From Fulvia fulva (lineage: Eukaryota > Ascomycota > Dothideomycetes > Mycosphaerellales > Mycosphaerellaceae), in assembly GCF_020509005.1 (NCBI RefSeq), contig NC_063015.1:2542001-2606000 (forward strand): a stretch of 64,000 nt of DNA. Reading direction: 5' to 3'. Of the stretch, positions 33,098-44,030 are shown piece by piece. Numbering within the stretch: the first letter of the stretch is position 1; each line of letters begins with the position of its first letter. Below the pieces are notes generated by a model, which was not told the origin of the DNA, made no database searches, and saw only the letters and a list, made by a program, of their open reading frames with translations. A program made the translations under genes and the position numbers.

Positions 33098-35353
33098 CTA
33101 TTCGCTGTCTTCGCTCTCGTCTTCGCCGTCAAGCATCTCCTCGTCGTCAAGAGACTCATCGTCATCTTCTTCTGGCTCACTCTCGCTTGCAGAGTCATCA
33201 TCGTGCGCACCGGCCTTCGCGTCCTTATCCTTCTTGCGCCTCCTCTCCTCTTCTTTACGACCCTCCTCCACGACTTTCGCCTTCTCATCTCGCGTGTTCC
33301 TTTGCCCGACGACATACGCACCTATTGGTGTCTTTTCCCAGCTGATATCTGCCAGGAAGCCATCCACACCCTTTCGGTCGTTCGGCGCGAATTCGACCTT
33401 TGCTCTTCTCTCCTCAATCCATCTTGAGTTCGCTTCTATCTTCTGCACAAGCAGCTGGACCATACCATTGACTTTCTGGTTCTTATTACCACTTTTGCCA
33501 TGTCCACGCTGGTTGACCTCCTTGAGCCAACGCTTTAGCATTACTATCACAGGTAGCGCAAGCTCCGGAAAAGCAATGTTCTTCGCCCACATCACGAAGA
33601 ACTCTGACAGCAGCTCTTGTACTTGTTCTGCTACACCATCCTGGTATGTTCGGGTGCGGAGATACGACTTCTGCGCCCGTATCGACACGTTGAAGTCCAA
33701 CGGCTTGAGAGTGCTGGGCTTTGGCACTTTGCGCATTTCCGCACTGTTCAGGACTTCGTACAAAGGCGCAGCCAACGGAATGTATGTGCCAGTCGCCAAG
33801 CTCACGCGAAGCAGTGATCGTATCAGCTGGAATCGAAGGGGGAAGTACGTCGCCGTGGGGATCAACCTTAGGGCACCGAGAGTTACCTGGACCAATGGGT
33901 AGATCAAAGGTCGTAGCGGCGAAGCTGTTTCCACACAGTGTGCTGCCAATACTCGACTCCAGAAGTCCAGACTGTGCACGTATTGCCAGTTATAGACAGC
34001 TTTGTAGCTCTCGTTCGAGTTGTCGGTGATGCTGCTCCTCAGATGCATGGCAAGACTTCTGATGAACGTGAATGCTGTAGTGTACGCTACACCGCCCTCG
34101 CCACCTGCAAGACCCCATAGCTCAGCGGCCGAGTTCTTCATCAGGTTGACGCCCGAAATCGTGTGCATGGTTGTGTTACGACTACCCTTGACCAAAGCCT
34201 GATACGTAGCCTTCAGGACGCCCTCCCGAATGCCTGCATCTCCGACGACCACAAGACGACGCATTGCCAGGAAAGCAGCGATTCGCGTCGCTTCCGTGTT
34301 CGAATGGGAGGACCACACAGTGGTGACGGCTCGAGCTACATCTCGGACCAGCTTTTTGAACGAGAGTAGATATGGTAGTAGTGGTAACAGAGATACCAGG
34401 GTCAGCCGCAGAGTCGCAGGATCAGAGAGATGATCTAGCAGGTGTAGGATGCCCGCAATTTGAGAGCGCAGCAGAGGTCCGACTGTCTTGAACTTCTTCG
34501 ACTCCGTCGGAACATGCACTTTGCCATTCTTGTTCTCCTGGACTGGGAGGTGGTGTTCGAAGACCTCTGGAATGTGTTTGAGCGCGGTAGTGAGCAGCTG
34601 GTGGTAGACATCCGGATCCGAGACCGAGTACTTGAACTCCTTGTCCTCGGATTCTGCAGATGCACCTTGTGCTGCAGAGCGGAACGCAATCACGACCTCT
34701 TTCGCAGCCCGTAACGAATGTTGCTCAACCAGATTCTTCCTCCACTTTTTGACTGTTGCCATGCCCAGCTCTTTGTCGCCATCCATCTCGTCGTCCGAAT
34801 CGTCGCTGCGTCTCTTCTTTCGCTTCGGCTCGTCATCGTCATCGTCGCTTACTTCGAGGCCGTCCAGATCGTCAAACACTTCGGGCTCGTCCTGCTGTAG
34901 CATCTTGTGGAACTCAGGGTCCTTCTCCGCGAGCGCATCCAATTGCGCCTTGAAGTCCTGGTCTTCGTCCTCTGAATCTGACGCCCCGTCGCTATCTGCC
35001 TGCACAGGCTGTTGCTCGAACGAGACATCTGAGTCGGATTCCTCGGCATCCTCTCGATCGCGTTTCCGCTTGCTGCCCTTCTTCTTCGGCAGTTCTGGCA
35101 CTTCAAATCCGCCCTGGAAAAAGTCATCCACACTCATATCCTTGAGCGCGTCCTTAGCGACCTCTTTCTTGTTGGCTGCGGCCTCATCCGCATCGTTGCC
35201 GCTGCCATCTCTGCCTTCCTCCTCTGCCCTTCTCGCCTTCTTCTTGGCCTTGAGCTGCTGCTTTTGCTTGATTTTCTTCAACCCTTTGCGTCGCTCGACC
35301 GTGTCCTTCAGATGGTTCTTCTCGAATTTCTTGGTCGCCTTTGTCTGTGCCAT
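33098..35353 (-). CDS. NOC2: NOC2, nucleolar complex protein for 60S export
   Basis: 751 aa, single exon. Noc2 pairs with Noc1 in the nucleolus and Noc3 in the nucleoplasm to carry pre-60S ribosomal particles. The start Met at 35353 is chosen over 35362 because MAQTKATKKFEKNHL is the usual N-terminus. A basic N-terminal tract (KKIKQKQQLKAKKKARR) acts as nucleolar signal. Alternating acidic Asp/Glu blocks (residues 60-190) follow. The conserved Noc2 alpha-helical domain (about 270-660) has blocks such as ELWGLAGGEGGVAYTTAF, RPLIYPLVQVTLGALRLIP and PLRFQLIRSLL. The C-terminal tail is Asp/Glu/Ser-rich. Divergent from VPS28 with 208 bp between starts. Confidence 0.95.
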   Translation of the reverse strand: MAQTKATKKFEKNHLKDTVERRKGLKKIKQKQQLKAKKKARRAEEEGRDGSGNDADEAAANKKEVAKDALKDMSVDDFFQGGFEVPELPKKKGSKRKRDREDAEESDSDVSFEQQPVQADSDGASDSEDEDQDFKAQLDALAEKDPEFHKMLQQDEPEVFDDLDGLEVSDDDDDEPKRKKRRSDDSDDEMDGDKELGMATVKKWRKNLVEQHSLRAAKEVVIAFRSAAQGASAESEDKEFKYSVSDPDVYHQLLTTALKHIPEVFEHHLPVQENKNGKVHVPTESKKFKTVGPLLRSQIAGILHLLDHLSDPATLRLTLVSLLPLLPYLLSFKKLVRDVARAVTTVWSSHSNTEATRIAAFLAMRRLVVVGDAGIREGVLKATYQALVKGSRNTTMHTISGVNLMKNSAAELWGLAGGEGGVAYTTAFTFIRSLAMHLRSSITDNSNESYKAVYNWQYVHSLDFWSRVLAAHCVETASPLRPLIYPLVQVTLGALRLIPTATYFPLRFQLIRSLLRVSLATGTYIPLAAPLYEVLNSAEMRKVPKPSTLKPLDFNVSIRAQKSYLRTRTYQDGVAEQVQELLSEFFVMWAKNIAFPELALPVIVMLKRWLKEVNQRGHGKSGNKNQKVNGMVQLLVQKIEANSRWIEERRAKVEFAPNDRKGVDGFLADISWEKTPIGAYVVGQRNTRDEKAKVVEEGRKEEERRRKKDKDAKAGAHDDDSASESEPEEDDDESLDDEEMLDGEDESEDSE

Positions 35354-35561
35354 CGTGAACAATGGCTATATGCAATGCGACATTGACGATGTGTGTTCAT
35401 GCGGAAGATGCCTCCAGCAGAAGTCTCGGGTTGACTTTTTTGTGGGACCGCTCTAGCGTGTTCCGATTCGACGCGGAGGTCGAGCTGAGACGGGAGACAG
35501 AGGCACACGATACAGAACCAACACTTCCCCGGCTCGTAGCCCTCTGCTGTTATCATTCACA

Positions 35562-36409
35562 ATGTATGCACAGCAGCTGGCCTATGCGCCGACGCCCTAC
35601 AGCTACACTCCATCGAGCAACCTCACCGCGACCATCAACCTAGACGAAGTACTGCCCACCTAGCAGCAGCCTCACTGTGCAGCGTGCTAAGTATGGCTCC
35701 AGGAAGTCAAGCTCGCCGACACTGCCGCTGAACGCGATCTCTACGAATCTCTCGCCGAGATCTACAGCATTATCGTCACCCTCGATGCACTGGAGAAGGC
35801 CTATTTGAGGGACAGCATCAAGGAGTCCGAGTACACGGAGACATGCGATCGACTGCTGAGGCAGTACAAGAGCAACCTTGCCGACGAGAGCGTGCAAGCT
35901 GCTTTTGGAGACCTGGAGAGCTTCAAGGCCGAGTGGGACGTATGTATCGCTCATCCGAGAGAAGTCGTCTGTCGTGGCTGACATGGTTCCAGCTTGAGGT
36001 GCCCAAGGCGACCGAGCGACTGAAGATAGGTCTTCCGGCCACTGTCGAAAGCGTGCCCACACGCAACGCATCGCAGCGGACGTCGAACTCACAAAATGCT
36101 TCGATCAACGGACCCAGCGCTGCGAACGCAAGTGCCTTGGTGTCAGCGTCAGAAAGCTTCATCACGCTGTTTGATGCTGTCAAGATGAACATCTTGTCCA
36201 AAGACACTCTCCATCCTTTGCTGGTCGAAGCAATCCAAGCTGTCAACAAGGTCACTGACCGCGACTTCGACAACAAGGGCAAGATTGTGCAATGGTTGAT
36301 AACTTTGAACCAGATGCGTGCCGCCGAAGAGCTTTCGCCGGAGCAAGCTCGTGATCTCCACTTCGACCTGACGGCCGCGTACGAAGGCTTCAAGGCCACA
36401 CTGGAATGA
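35562..36409 (+). CDS. VPS28: VPS28, ESCRT-I subunit
   Basis: Exons 35562-35648, 35703-35939 and 35993-36409; two introns of 54 and 53 nt; 246 aa. Part of the ESCRT-I complex that sorts ubiquitinated cargo into multivesicular bodies at endosomes. The N-terminal core domain (about residues 25-108; EVKLADTAAERDLYESLAEIY and YTETCDRLLRQYKS) binds Vps23/Vps37. A short linker follows, then the C-terminal four-helix bundle (about 145-246) that recruits ESCRT-II, with FDAVKMNIL, LHPLLVEA and KIVQWLITLNQM. The frame is only continuous with both introns removed. All family blocks are present. Confidence 0.95.
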
Positions 36410-36881
36410 TGCCGGCCGTGGACGAAATCGTTGATGTAACTATCAGGAACGAGGTCGAAGCAGTCGTCCCGAGACCTTCCACCAGTGCTGCGCTATCGAG
36501 CCATTTGTGCCATGCACACGTGACGGGCACCGCTTGTCGACCAAGCCATGCTGCATAGCGTGCATGGCGTCCCGTCCCCATTCGGCACTATCTGAAAGAG
36601 GTTGTTCTGCTGGATCGCTCGTTGCACTGAATGCACTCCGATCTGAGCACGGTGATTAAGCTCTCGGCCCACGGGCCTGTCGCTGTTCGGCCCGACGCAC
36701 TTCCCAAAGACTGTTAGCGAGAGGGAACACTCTTCCACCTTCTTGTCTTGCGAGAAGGAACACCTCTTCTTGCTGCAGCAGAAGACACCGCCCGACCCGC
36801 ACTGCAGCAGCAATATATACCACATGCCGTCCCCGCATACTGTTTCACGGTAGCCTTGGGCATCGATGCATGGCATATGCA
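36410..36881. other. Intergenic, VPS28 3' end and EFM2 promoter
   Basis: About 470 bp. Some TATA-like sequence (AATATATACCACA at 36812) lies about 70 bp upstream of the EFM2 start. No ORF supported. Confidence 0.45.
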
Positions 36882-38127
36882 ATGCGTGAACATACGGAAC
36901 AGAAAGCTGTGCGGCTCACGGCTGACGATCTAGGTCTTGCCAACCTGCAGCAGCCGCATGAGGAGGCTTTAGATGGTGCGTATGCATGCCATCGCAATCT
37001 GATTGTCGCGGAGTCGGCTTGCTGATCATTATCCTTGGACAGTCCTCGATCTCCCGCAGCTGTACACAAAGCCTTCTGCCCCGACTCTGCTAAACACGCT
37101 AGCACACCTCTCCTCAGAACCGAGCAGTTGGGACACGACGCCCCAGAGCGGCACCCCGCGATCATCGCGCAGTGGCACCACTACACCTCACAGCGTCAAG
37201 CGAAGAATCAAGAGCGAGGGCGTTGCGCCGTACTTGACGAGGATCATATCGTCCCGACTAGCGTGGATCGAGGATGACAACCAGAAAGAGCAAATATGGG
37301 AAGCCGCATCTCAACGTCTGAGCGAGCGAAGCGGCAGGTCAGCAATGGGTGCGATAACTCGGACCTTTGTCATTGCCGTGCAGCCTCCATCGCCTCTCGA
37401 GCAATCTATCAGCAGGAACCCGTCTTCAGAAGCAGACGCCATACAGATCCTCGATCCTGAAAACAACCTCGAACTGACTCTGCACGAACCAGCTCTCACT
37501 TCCGACAATCTGGGTCTCAAGACATGGGCTTCTTCCTATTTGCTGGCCAAACGCCTGGGCCTGTTGCGGGAAGTCTTGCCGTCACTACAGCACGATGCCA
37601 TCATACTCGAACTGGGTGCCGGAACAGGAATGGTTGGCCTCGCCGCAGCTGCGGTCTTTGCTCGACACGTGATTCTGACTGATCTGCCTGAGATTGTAGA
37701 GAATTTAGAGCGCAACGTGCAGGCGAATGCATCATCTCTGACACTTCGTGGAGCAAGGGCTGATGTCGCCGTGTTGGACTGGACTTCACCAAGGTCGTTC
37801 ACGCTGGAAGGCGTTCACAGTGGCCATGCAGGAACATTTCCCTTGATTCTTGTTGCAGACCCCATCTACAGTCCCGAGCACCCTCGCTTTCTCGTTCAAG
37901 CCATCGAGTATCACCTGAGCCATGATGAAGATGCTCGAGTGGTGGTTGAATTGCCGCTGCGCGAGGCATATGTAGCTGAGCGCCAGGATCTGCGTACTCG
38001 CATGACAGCCATAGGACTCACAATCATAGACCAAGGTGAGGAAGTCGGACTCGATGACTGGTCAAGTGGCAATGACGAAGAGTTGACTGAAGTTCGTTGT
38101 TGGTGGAGTGTTTGGGGCCGGATGTGA
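36882..38127 (+). CDS. EFM2: EFM2-type protein-lysine methyltransferase
   Basis: Exons 36882-36975 and 37043-38127 with a 67-nt GTGCGT...AG intron; 392 aa. The ATG exon is needed because the main frame has no ATG near its 5' end; the splice gives ...HEEALDVLDLPQLY in frame. Seven-beta-strand, METTL21-like class I methyltransferase. LGLKTWASSYLLAKRL (about 190-205) is the family entry motif. The SAM-binding motif I is ELGAGTGMVGLAA from about residue 221, followed by LTDLPEIVENLERNV (motif II/acidic loop) and LVADPIYSP (post-motif II). In yeast Efm2 methylates translation elongation factors; the same role is inferred from family resemblance. A disordered Ser/Thr-rich segment lies at about 55-85. 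Confidence 0.85.
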
Positions 38128-38377
38128 AGTGAATCCACCAAACGCCCTCACGCGAACATCCTTGCACTTCACACGCGGCAAATTGTGCGCGATTGCGCGT
38201 GGCCACAACAACCACACAACACATTCACTACTTGCACGGTTTGCTAAAGCTGCGCAACAAGTACTCGAGTTGCAGTAGCAAACAAAAGTACACCATGTCT
38301 GAAAATCCGAGCGCCCCGTCCTGCCGAATTCAAACTGCCTGACGACTGGGTGTCACCCAACGAAGTGACTGCAAACA
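38128..38377. promoter_or_regulatory. Promoter/leader with an upstream ATG
   Basis: A-rich stretch before 38297, where an ATG in good context (CACCATGT) opens a short upstream ORF in a different frame from the gene at 38378. This could lower translation of the main frame. Confidence 0.4.
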
Positions 38378-38968
38378 ATGTCGACGACCATGCCCGACTT
38401 GACTCACTCCGCCGACAGTGCTGGCACCGACTGCGCAATTCAAAGCGACATGGTCGACTCGAGCATGTGGTCGCCGGTGAAAGCGCTGTCGGCCTCCATC
38501 GCAGCAGCGTTCACATCAGTAATGGGCAGTCTTGATCGCAAAGCTGGTGAGCTCCTTGGAATGCCAGTCAGTAATTCTTCTGCCGACCAGTCTCCCAAGG
38601 AAGCACTCGAGAAAAGCGCAGTCATCGTTGACCGGTACTCGGGCAAGGTGAGACCCGACGCTATGGCTGCTGTCGACAGTCGGCTTATATCGCACCTCCG
38701 GCAAGGGTATCAGAGGTGGCACGTGAGAAGTCCGCCTTCAACAAGCGGAGAAAGTACACCACGAGCGCGAAGCAGTGGGCTCTCCCTGTCGTCGTACGCG
38801 GCCATGGCTAGAAGCTTTCTGCCCGGAGCACGGATCAAGCGACCCAAACGGACGACCACTGCTGCCGACATCACGTTGATCGATTCGTTGGACAGCAGCT
38901 TCACACCTACATTGAGCAAGTTCGGCCTAGACAACGACAGCGACGATGAAGACCAGGATGGCTTGTGA
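38378..38968 (+). CDS. Uncharacterised Ser-rich protein
   Basis: 196 aa, single exon, last host gene before the repeat compartment. The N-terminal part has an Ala/Ser-rich helical stretch (SPVKALSASIAAAFTSVMGS). A central helical region follows (EALEKSAVIVDRYSGKVRPDAMAAVDSRLISHLRQGYQRW), then a Ser-rich basic region and an acidic end (DNDSDDEDQDGL). No signal peptide, no clear membrane helix, and no family I recognise. Composition and codon use look like neighbouring genes and no stops are present, so it is probably real. The LINE target duplication begins 32 bp after its stop. Confidence 0.55.
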   Translation: MSTTMPDLTHSADSAGTDCAIQSDMVDSSMWSPVKALSASIAAAFTSVMGSLDRKAGELLGMPVSNSSADQSPKEALEKSAVIVDRYSGKVRPDAMAAVDSRLISHLRQGYQRWHVRSPPSTSGESTPRARSSGLSLSSYAAMARSFLPGARIKRPKRTTTAADITLIDSLDSSFTPTLSKFGLDNDSDDEDQDGL

Positions 38969-39000
38969 AGTCTGCAGTCGCAATGTAATGCAGGACTTCA

Positions 39001-39016
39001 CTAATAAGCATCTCGG
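39001..39016 (+). repeat. 5' target-site duplication of the LINE
   Basis: CTAATAAGCATCTCGG, identical over 16 bp to 44015-44030. It marks the left edge of the LINE insertion. Confidence 0.93.
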
Positions 39017-39260
39017 ATTACGTACAAGTTCTATCGCTGAACGAATCGCGACTAGTCGGCGCCATCGCTAAACACGACACAATCGAAAGCCCTTATCAAG
39101 GCCATTCCAACGATCTACAAAGCAGGCTACTGCCCCTAGAATTGAGGGAGTTCTACCTCATTCAAGTTGGACAGCTTGAAGTTCTCTTCACCCTGTTTCT
39201 TCAGCTCCACAGCCCCAAACGCCGCGGAGGTGCCTAGCTACATTGGGCAACTCCTAGGCA
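39017..39260 (+). other. LINE 5' leader, undamaged
   Basis: Rich in CA and TG dinucleotides, unlike the rest of the element. Presumed internal promoter region of the LINE; no motif assigned. Confidence 0.5.
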
Positions 39261-40376
39261 ATGGTAGCCCAGGCTACGGCACCACCGGCGCCTACGGCTC
39301 CACAGGCGAAGCTCCCCCAAGACAACTGGCAGCAACTCATAGAGGACGCAAAAAGCATGGAGACTAACGATCAGCTCGCATACCGGTCTCTACAGGTGAT
39401 GATCACTCAGCTGCGCACGGCGCTAGTACTGTCGTATGACCGAGGGCAACAAGAAATGAGGACGACGTCTCAGGCGATTAACAAGGCCACCCGGAGTCAA
39501 CACCCCTATAGCTGGGCATCGGTCGCGGCTTCGACACCAGGCCCCCGCCCAACGCACGATGCAGTTACAATCCGTATTGCAGTAAAGGAAGACTAGGCCG
39601 AAGTGGCGAAGCTATCGAATAAGGAGCTCGCCTAGCGAATCAATCAACCAGGGGTGGTCGCAGTGAACCAACAGTCTAACGGCACTCTACAGATCTATAC
39701 TAGCTCTGCTACTGCTAGGAGGCACCTAGAGGCATAGCCACAGTAGGCATCCAAGGTCGCGGTATTAGCGAAGGTCTTAACGAAGCAATTCACGATCCTG
39801 GTCCACGACATGCCTAAAGAGTTCGACCTAACCAACCAAGGTCACCTACGTGCTCTCTAGGAGGACAACCCGGTCACTCTTAACTCTATAATCCAGAAGG
39901 CGACTTGGCTCTATAGGAAATGGCTAGAAGGCAAGAAGGCCTCGGCGCTAATAGTATAGCTATAAGACGCGAAAGCGGCGGATCTAGCAATAGAACAAGG
40001 CCTGATCTAGCAATATAGCCTTAAGATAGTAGAAAAGCACTCCTTATCCTTCCGTGTCCTCTAATGCTTCAAATGCTAACAGTATAGACACCAAACCTAT
40101 ACGTATATAAACAAGTAGGCCTACTCGAACTATATAGGAGACTATATATCTAGGGACTGTATATCGGCTACGAGGCGGTACGCGAACTGTCCGGGGCACT
40201 ACCTATCGTATAGCGCGGAATGCCCGTAGCGGAAACTAGCGAAAAACAAGGCAATTATAAACAGAACCGTCGCCCTAAGATTCTACGGCGACCGTAAGGC
40301 TAGCCTATACCGGAACTAACTAGCGGCGGTCGGGCATAAGCGCCCTAGGGCCGAGAATAATATAAAGGATATATAA
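39261..40376 (+). pseudogene. LINE ORF1, gag-like nucleic-acid-binding protein
   Basis: A single frame of 372 codons with no indels. It is open for 111 codons to TAG at 39594 and then carries many TAG stops at former Gln/Trp codons. The last third retains the pattern of two to three CCHC zinc knuckles (CFKC at 40069-40080), with later Cys and His positions changed to Tyr, as expected from G-to-A and C-to-T changes. The protein would bind LINE RNA in a ribonucleoprotein particle. Downstream ORF2 starts about 155 bp later. Confidence 0.8.
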
Positions 40377-40530
40377 CCTAGTACGTACGGGAGGCCACGT
40401 ACTCTACTAGTTATAGCGAGGAAATCTAACTAGGCCCGGCTCCCCTTTAGTATATAACCGATACGCGTAGACTAGGACGCGCTAGGTAATAGGACATAGG
40501 ACATTATAGAGGAAATAATTGTCGATCACG

Positions 40531-43500
40531 ATGACTAGCCTCGACACGCTTAGCATTATCTAGTATAACGTTAACTATAGCAAGGATATAGTATAGAACT
40601 ATTTCCTATACGAGGCGGACCCGTACGTCTACTACGTCCTAGTAATCTAGGAGCTATAGATGAACCCGCACTATAAGAGACTAACGACCTATAAGTTACT
40701 AGGCTACACGACATGCCTACGAAGCGACGGTAGACCCCGTACGTGCTTCTATATTAGTAAGGATATACTAGAATCCGAATAGGAGGTAGTATACTACGTA
40801 GACGAAGAAGGCGGGGAGATATTACCTCCCTCTACGTAGGTAGTACTTAGATATATAACATATATATATAACCGCTAGCCTCGAGGTCTAGCCGCGACCT
40901 TAGGGTCTATAGATACCTAGATAGTACGCTTAAGAGACAAGGCTACTATATCGTAGTAGGAGACTTTAATATATACTACCCTTCCTAGGAAAGCCTTATA
41001 TAGCCGCACCCTATAGCCGACGAAGTAATCGACTTGATAGCGAGCAACGTAATTACCCTTAATACCCCGAAGGACCTGGGCACCTAGAAGAGAGGGGGAC
41101 TCTAAGGTACGATCGACCTCTCCTAGATCTCGGATAGCTACTACTATATAGTAACCTACTATAGGATCGAACATAAACTCGAGGCGTCGTTAGACTATAT
41201 ACTAGTTAGGACCTCTATTACGATATAGATACAATATATACTAGCGAGAACCCCTAAGCTAAACTAGGGAAAGGCCCTCTAGGCTAATATCTAGGTATAC
41301 CTCGACGACTCCGAGAGGCTAGTCTAGATCGCGTAGTAGTAATACAATAGTAAAGACGAGATAGACGAGGTAGTCTAAGGGTTAATAGACGAAATAGGAA
41401 AAGCGACCTTACTCTACGTTCCGCTTACCTAACTAACGACATAGTCTAAACTATACTAGACACCGAAGTGCACTACGACGGTAAGAGAAGTAAGGAGAGC
41501 CCGCCGGGTATAGACGAGCAGCTATAGCGAGGAGGCCTAGAACGTATATAGGGAGGCATACTAATAGAAGAAAGCTACGATACGGAGGGAGAAAGCAGTC
41601 GGCTAGAGAGCTATAGTAGAAGAAATCGCCGACAAGCTAGCGAGGATATAGAAGCTAGCGAAATGGGCCCGATAGGACCCTATATAGGGCCCCTCCTTCT
41701 CTATCCTAGCGCTATAATCGCCTAGTAGCCTAGTTAGCGACCCCGAGGCTAAGGCGCGTCTACTAGCTAGTAAGTTCTTCCCGCCCCTAGTCGAGGCTAA
41801 TCTAAGCGACATAAACAGCTCTACTCCCCTAGCCCCTAGTATAGCGGTCTAATAGAATGTGTCCGAGGGAGATATTACCGCTATACTTAGGAAGTTACCG
41901 GCGAAGAAAGCCCCGGGGCCGGATAGGATCCTAAACGAACTACTAAAGAAGTATAGAGATCAACTAGCCCTAGTAGTCGTAGCGATCTTTAACGCCTACC
42001 TATAGACCGGATACTACCTAACGGTATTTAAACAATCGACGATAGTAGTCCTACGTAAGCCGTAGAAGGAAGACTATACGTAGGTAAAGTCGTACCGCCG
42101 AATTACGCTCCTTAATACTCTTAGGAAGGCGCTTAAGAAGCTAGTTATAACGAGACTCTCCGAGGCGGTAGAGGAGTACTCCCTACTCCCGGACACCTAG
42201 ATAGGTACGCGCCTATAGCGGTCGACGCTATCCGCGATAGAACTTATTACCTCTTAGATAAAGGCTATCTAGTATAGGAATAGGGACAAGGTAGCATCCT
42301 TACTTAGTCTAGACATATCGGGAGCCTTCAACTACGTGTTATACCCGCGGCTACTCTATATCCTAAGGTCGAAAGGACTCCCTAAGTAGCTTATTAACTT
42401 CGTGCGGTCCTACCTCTAAAACCGTAGCACGTCGATCCTAGTCGGTTAGTATAAAAGCCTATTTTAAGTAGTCTATACTAGAATCCCGTAAGGCTTAACG
42501 CTAGTACCTATCCTATTCCTCTTCTTTATAGCAACGCTACTCCTAGCCCTAGAATCCTAGAACACCGCTACGAGCGGCTTCGTAGACGACACGAACATCC
42601 TAGCGTAGTCTTCCTCGACTAAGGAGAACTATAGGCTACTAGAAGAGAAGTACAAGATCTACAAAGACTAGGCTAGGAGGTATAGGGCTCGGTTTGCCCT
42701 AGAAAAGTATAATCTAATATACTTTACGCGCCGGCTACGGTTCTATAATATATATACTTCTATCTAGATATAGGGGTATACGACTAACCCGGTAAATTAG
42801 CTTAGGATCTTCGGACTATAGGTAGACCCGGCGCTACGGTAGAGGAAGTACGTATAGGTAATATTACGGAAAGCTAAATAGAATATAGCATTATACTAGA
42901 GGCTTACTACGTCTATATAGGGGGCGGACTTTTAGTAGTTACGACTTCTATATACGGCTATTATACGGCTAGTCCTTACCTATAGTAGCTAAGTATAGTC
43001 CTTAGGCGAGAGGGCCTGCCTATTAAAGGGACTCGTCGCGCCGTTAGTAAAGATCCAAAACTAATACCGAAGGAAGGTTACCGGGGTATATAAGTCGATA
43101 CTAATAAGGATACTTAAGTACGAGACCGCTATACCGCTGATCGACCTATATATCTAGGGACTACGGACCTCCTACTTAGGCAAGTCGGTATAGTACCTAG
43201 TATAGAAGGTTATCGCTAGTACAGTCGTAAGGGCCTACAAATTAGTACTAGCGTATAAGGATATTCGACCCGGAAACGAGCCGGACTACCGGGTAAGGGA
43301 CGAATAGCTAGTAATATAATAGGAGGGTAAGAAATTGTTTATAGAGCAACTATAGAAGGAAAGGTAGAACAACTAGGTTGTAGGGCATAGTAGACGCCCT
43401 TAGCTAGCGGGACAACCTAAGGAATAGTTAGCTACGAAATCCGCGGTCAAGCACCCCCCGAAGCTTATCTACTACCGCCTTACGAGGGTATAGAGTAGTA

Positions 43501-43841
43501 TAGTAACCTAACTACGAAGCGAACATATCGGCCTCTAGGGGTACCTATTATAGAGGAAGGTTCTAGAATACACGAATACTAGCTGCCCCTGCGGCTATTA
43601 CTCCTAGAATGTACGGTACGTACTCCTCGTCTACCCGAGGTGGTCGCTAGGAAGGGGGGAGTAGATAGTAAAGGCGAGGAACCGGACGATTAGGGCACTT
43701 CTTAATAACGTTAAGGACCTACGGCGCATTACGAACTAGATACTAGAGAAGGGCTGGCTAGAACAGTACCGCCTAGTAGGAGCAGTGTAGGAAGAGAGGA
43801 CACGGCGTAGCGCGACGAGACTGGCTAGGAGCGGGGGCTAA
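40531..43841 (+). pseudogene. LINE ORF2: endonuclease and reverse transcriptase
   Basis: The ATG at 40531 opens an apurinic-endonuclease-like domain (YNVNYSKDI, then a GDFN motif at 40959-40970). From about 42000 the reverse-transcriptase domain follows: LRKP, the 'SYRRITLLNTLRKA' block, LSLDISGAF, a PQG-type block with CAG changed, and the catalytic FVDD at 42579-42590. A C-terminal Cys-x-Cys...His...Cys motif lies near 43590. The frame of the first part differs from that of GDFN and later parts, so one indel lies between about 40860 and 40905, next to a TATATATATA run. Dozens of TAG codons interrupt it. The stop is TAA at 43839. Non-functional. Confidence 0.88.
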
Positions 43842-44014
43842 CGGGGTAGTGACATAGACTACGCACGTTCAGAGGGAAAGCTAATCTAGACAAGGAGAAG
43901 TCGGGGGCGGGAAGGGTTTTCACCTATTCGGGTTTCCCTTTGTACATAACAATAGATATATACCTGCATAGGCCGAGTAGGGTCCTAGAACAGGGGAATG
44001 ACAAATCTATCTAT

Positions 44015-44030
44015 CTAATAAGCATCTCGG
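44015..44030 (+). repeat. 3' target-site duplication of the LINE
   Basis: Exact copy of 39001-39016, directly after the CTAT tail. Confidence 0.93.

Larger units (their letters stand above)
39017..44014 (+). mobile_element. Full-length Tad-like LINE (non-LTR retrotransposon), mutated
   Basis: 4998 bp bounded by a perfect 16-bp target-site duplication. Contains a 5' leader (39017-39260), ORF1 and ORF2, and a short 3' tail ending in a CTAT tandem (ATCTATCTATCT, 44004-44015). Architecture (CCHC gag-like ORF1; ORF2 with endonuclease, reverse transcriptase and a C-terminal Cys/His motif) is that of the Tad/I-type LINEs of fungi. Damage is almost entirely transitions producing TAG and TAA codons. 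The intact duplication implies no later deletion at the ends. The first ~580 bp is nearly free of such changes. Confidence 0.92.

Noticed and set aside
33048..33902. Ser-rich 284-codon plus-strand ORF, and a similar one at 34632-35456
   Set aside because: Both are shadows of NOC2; the serines come from the complement of its acidic and lysine codons.
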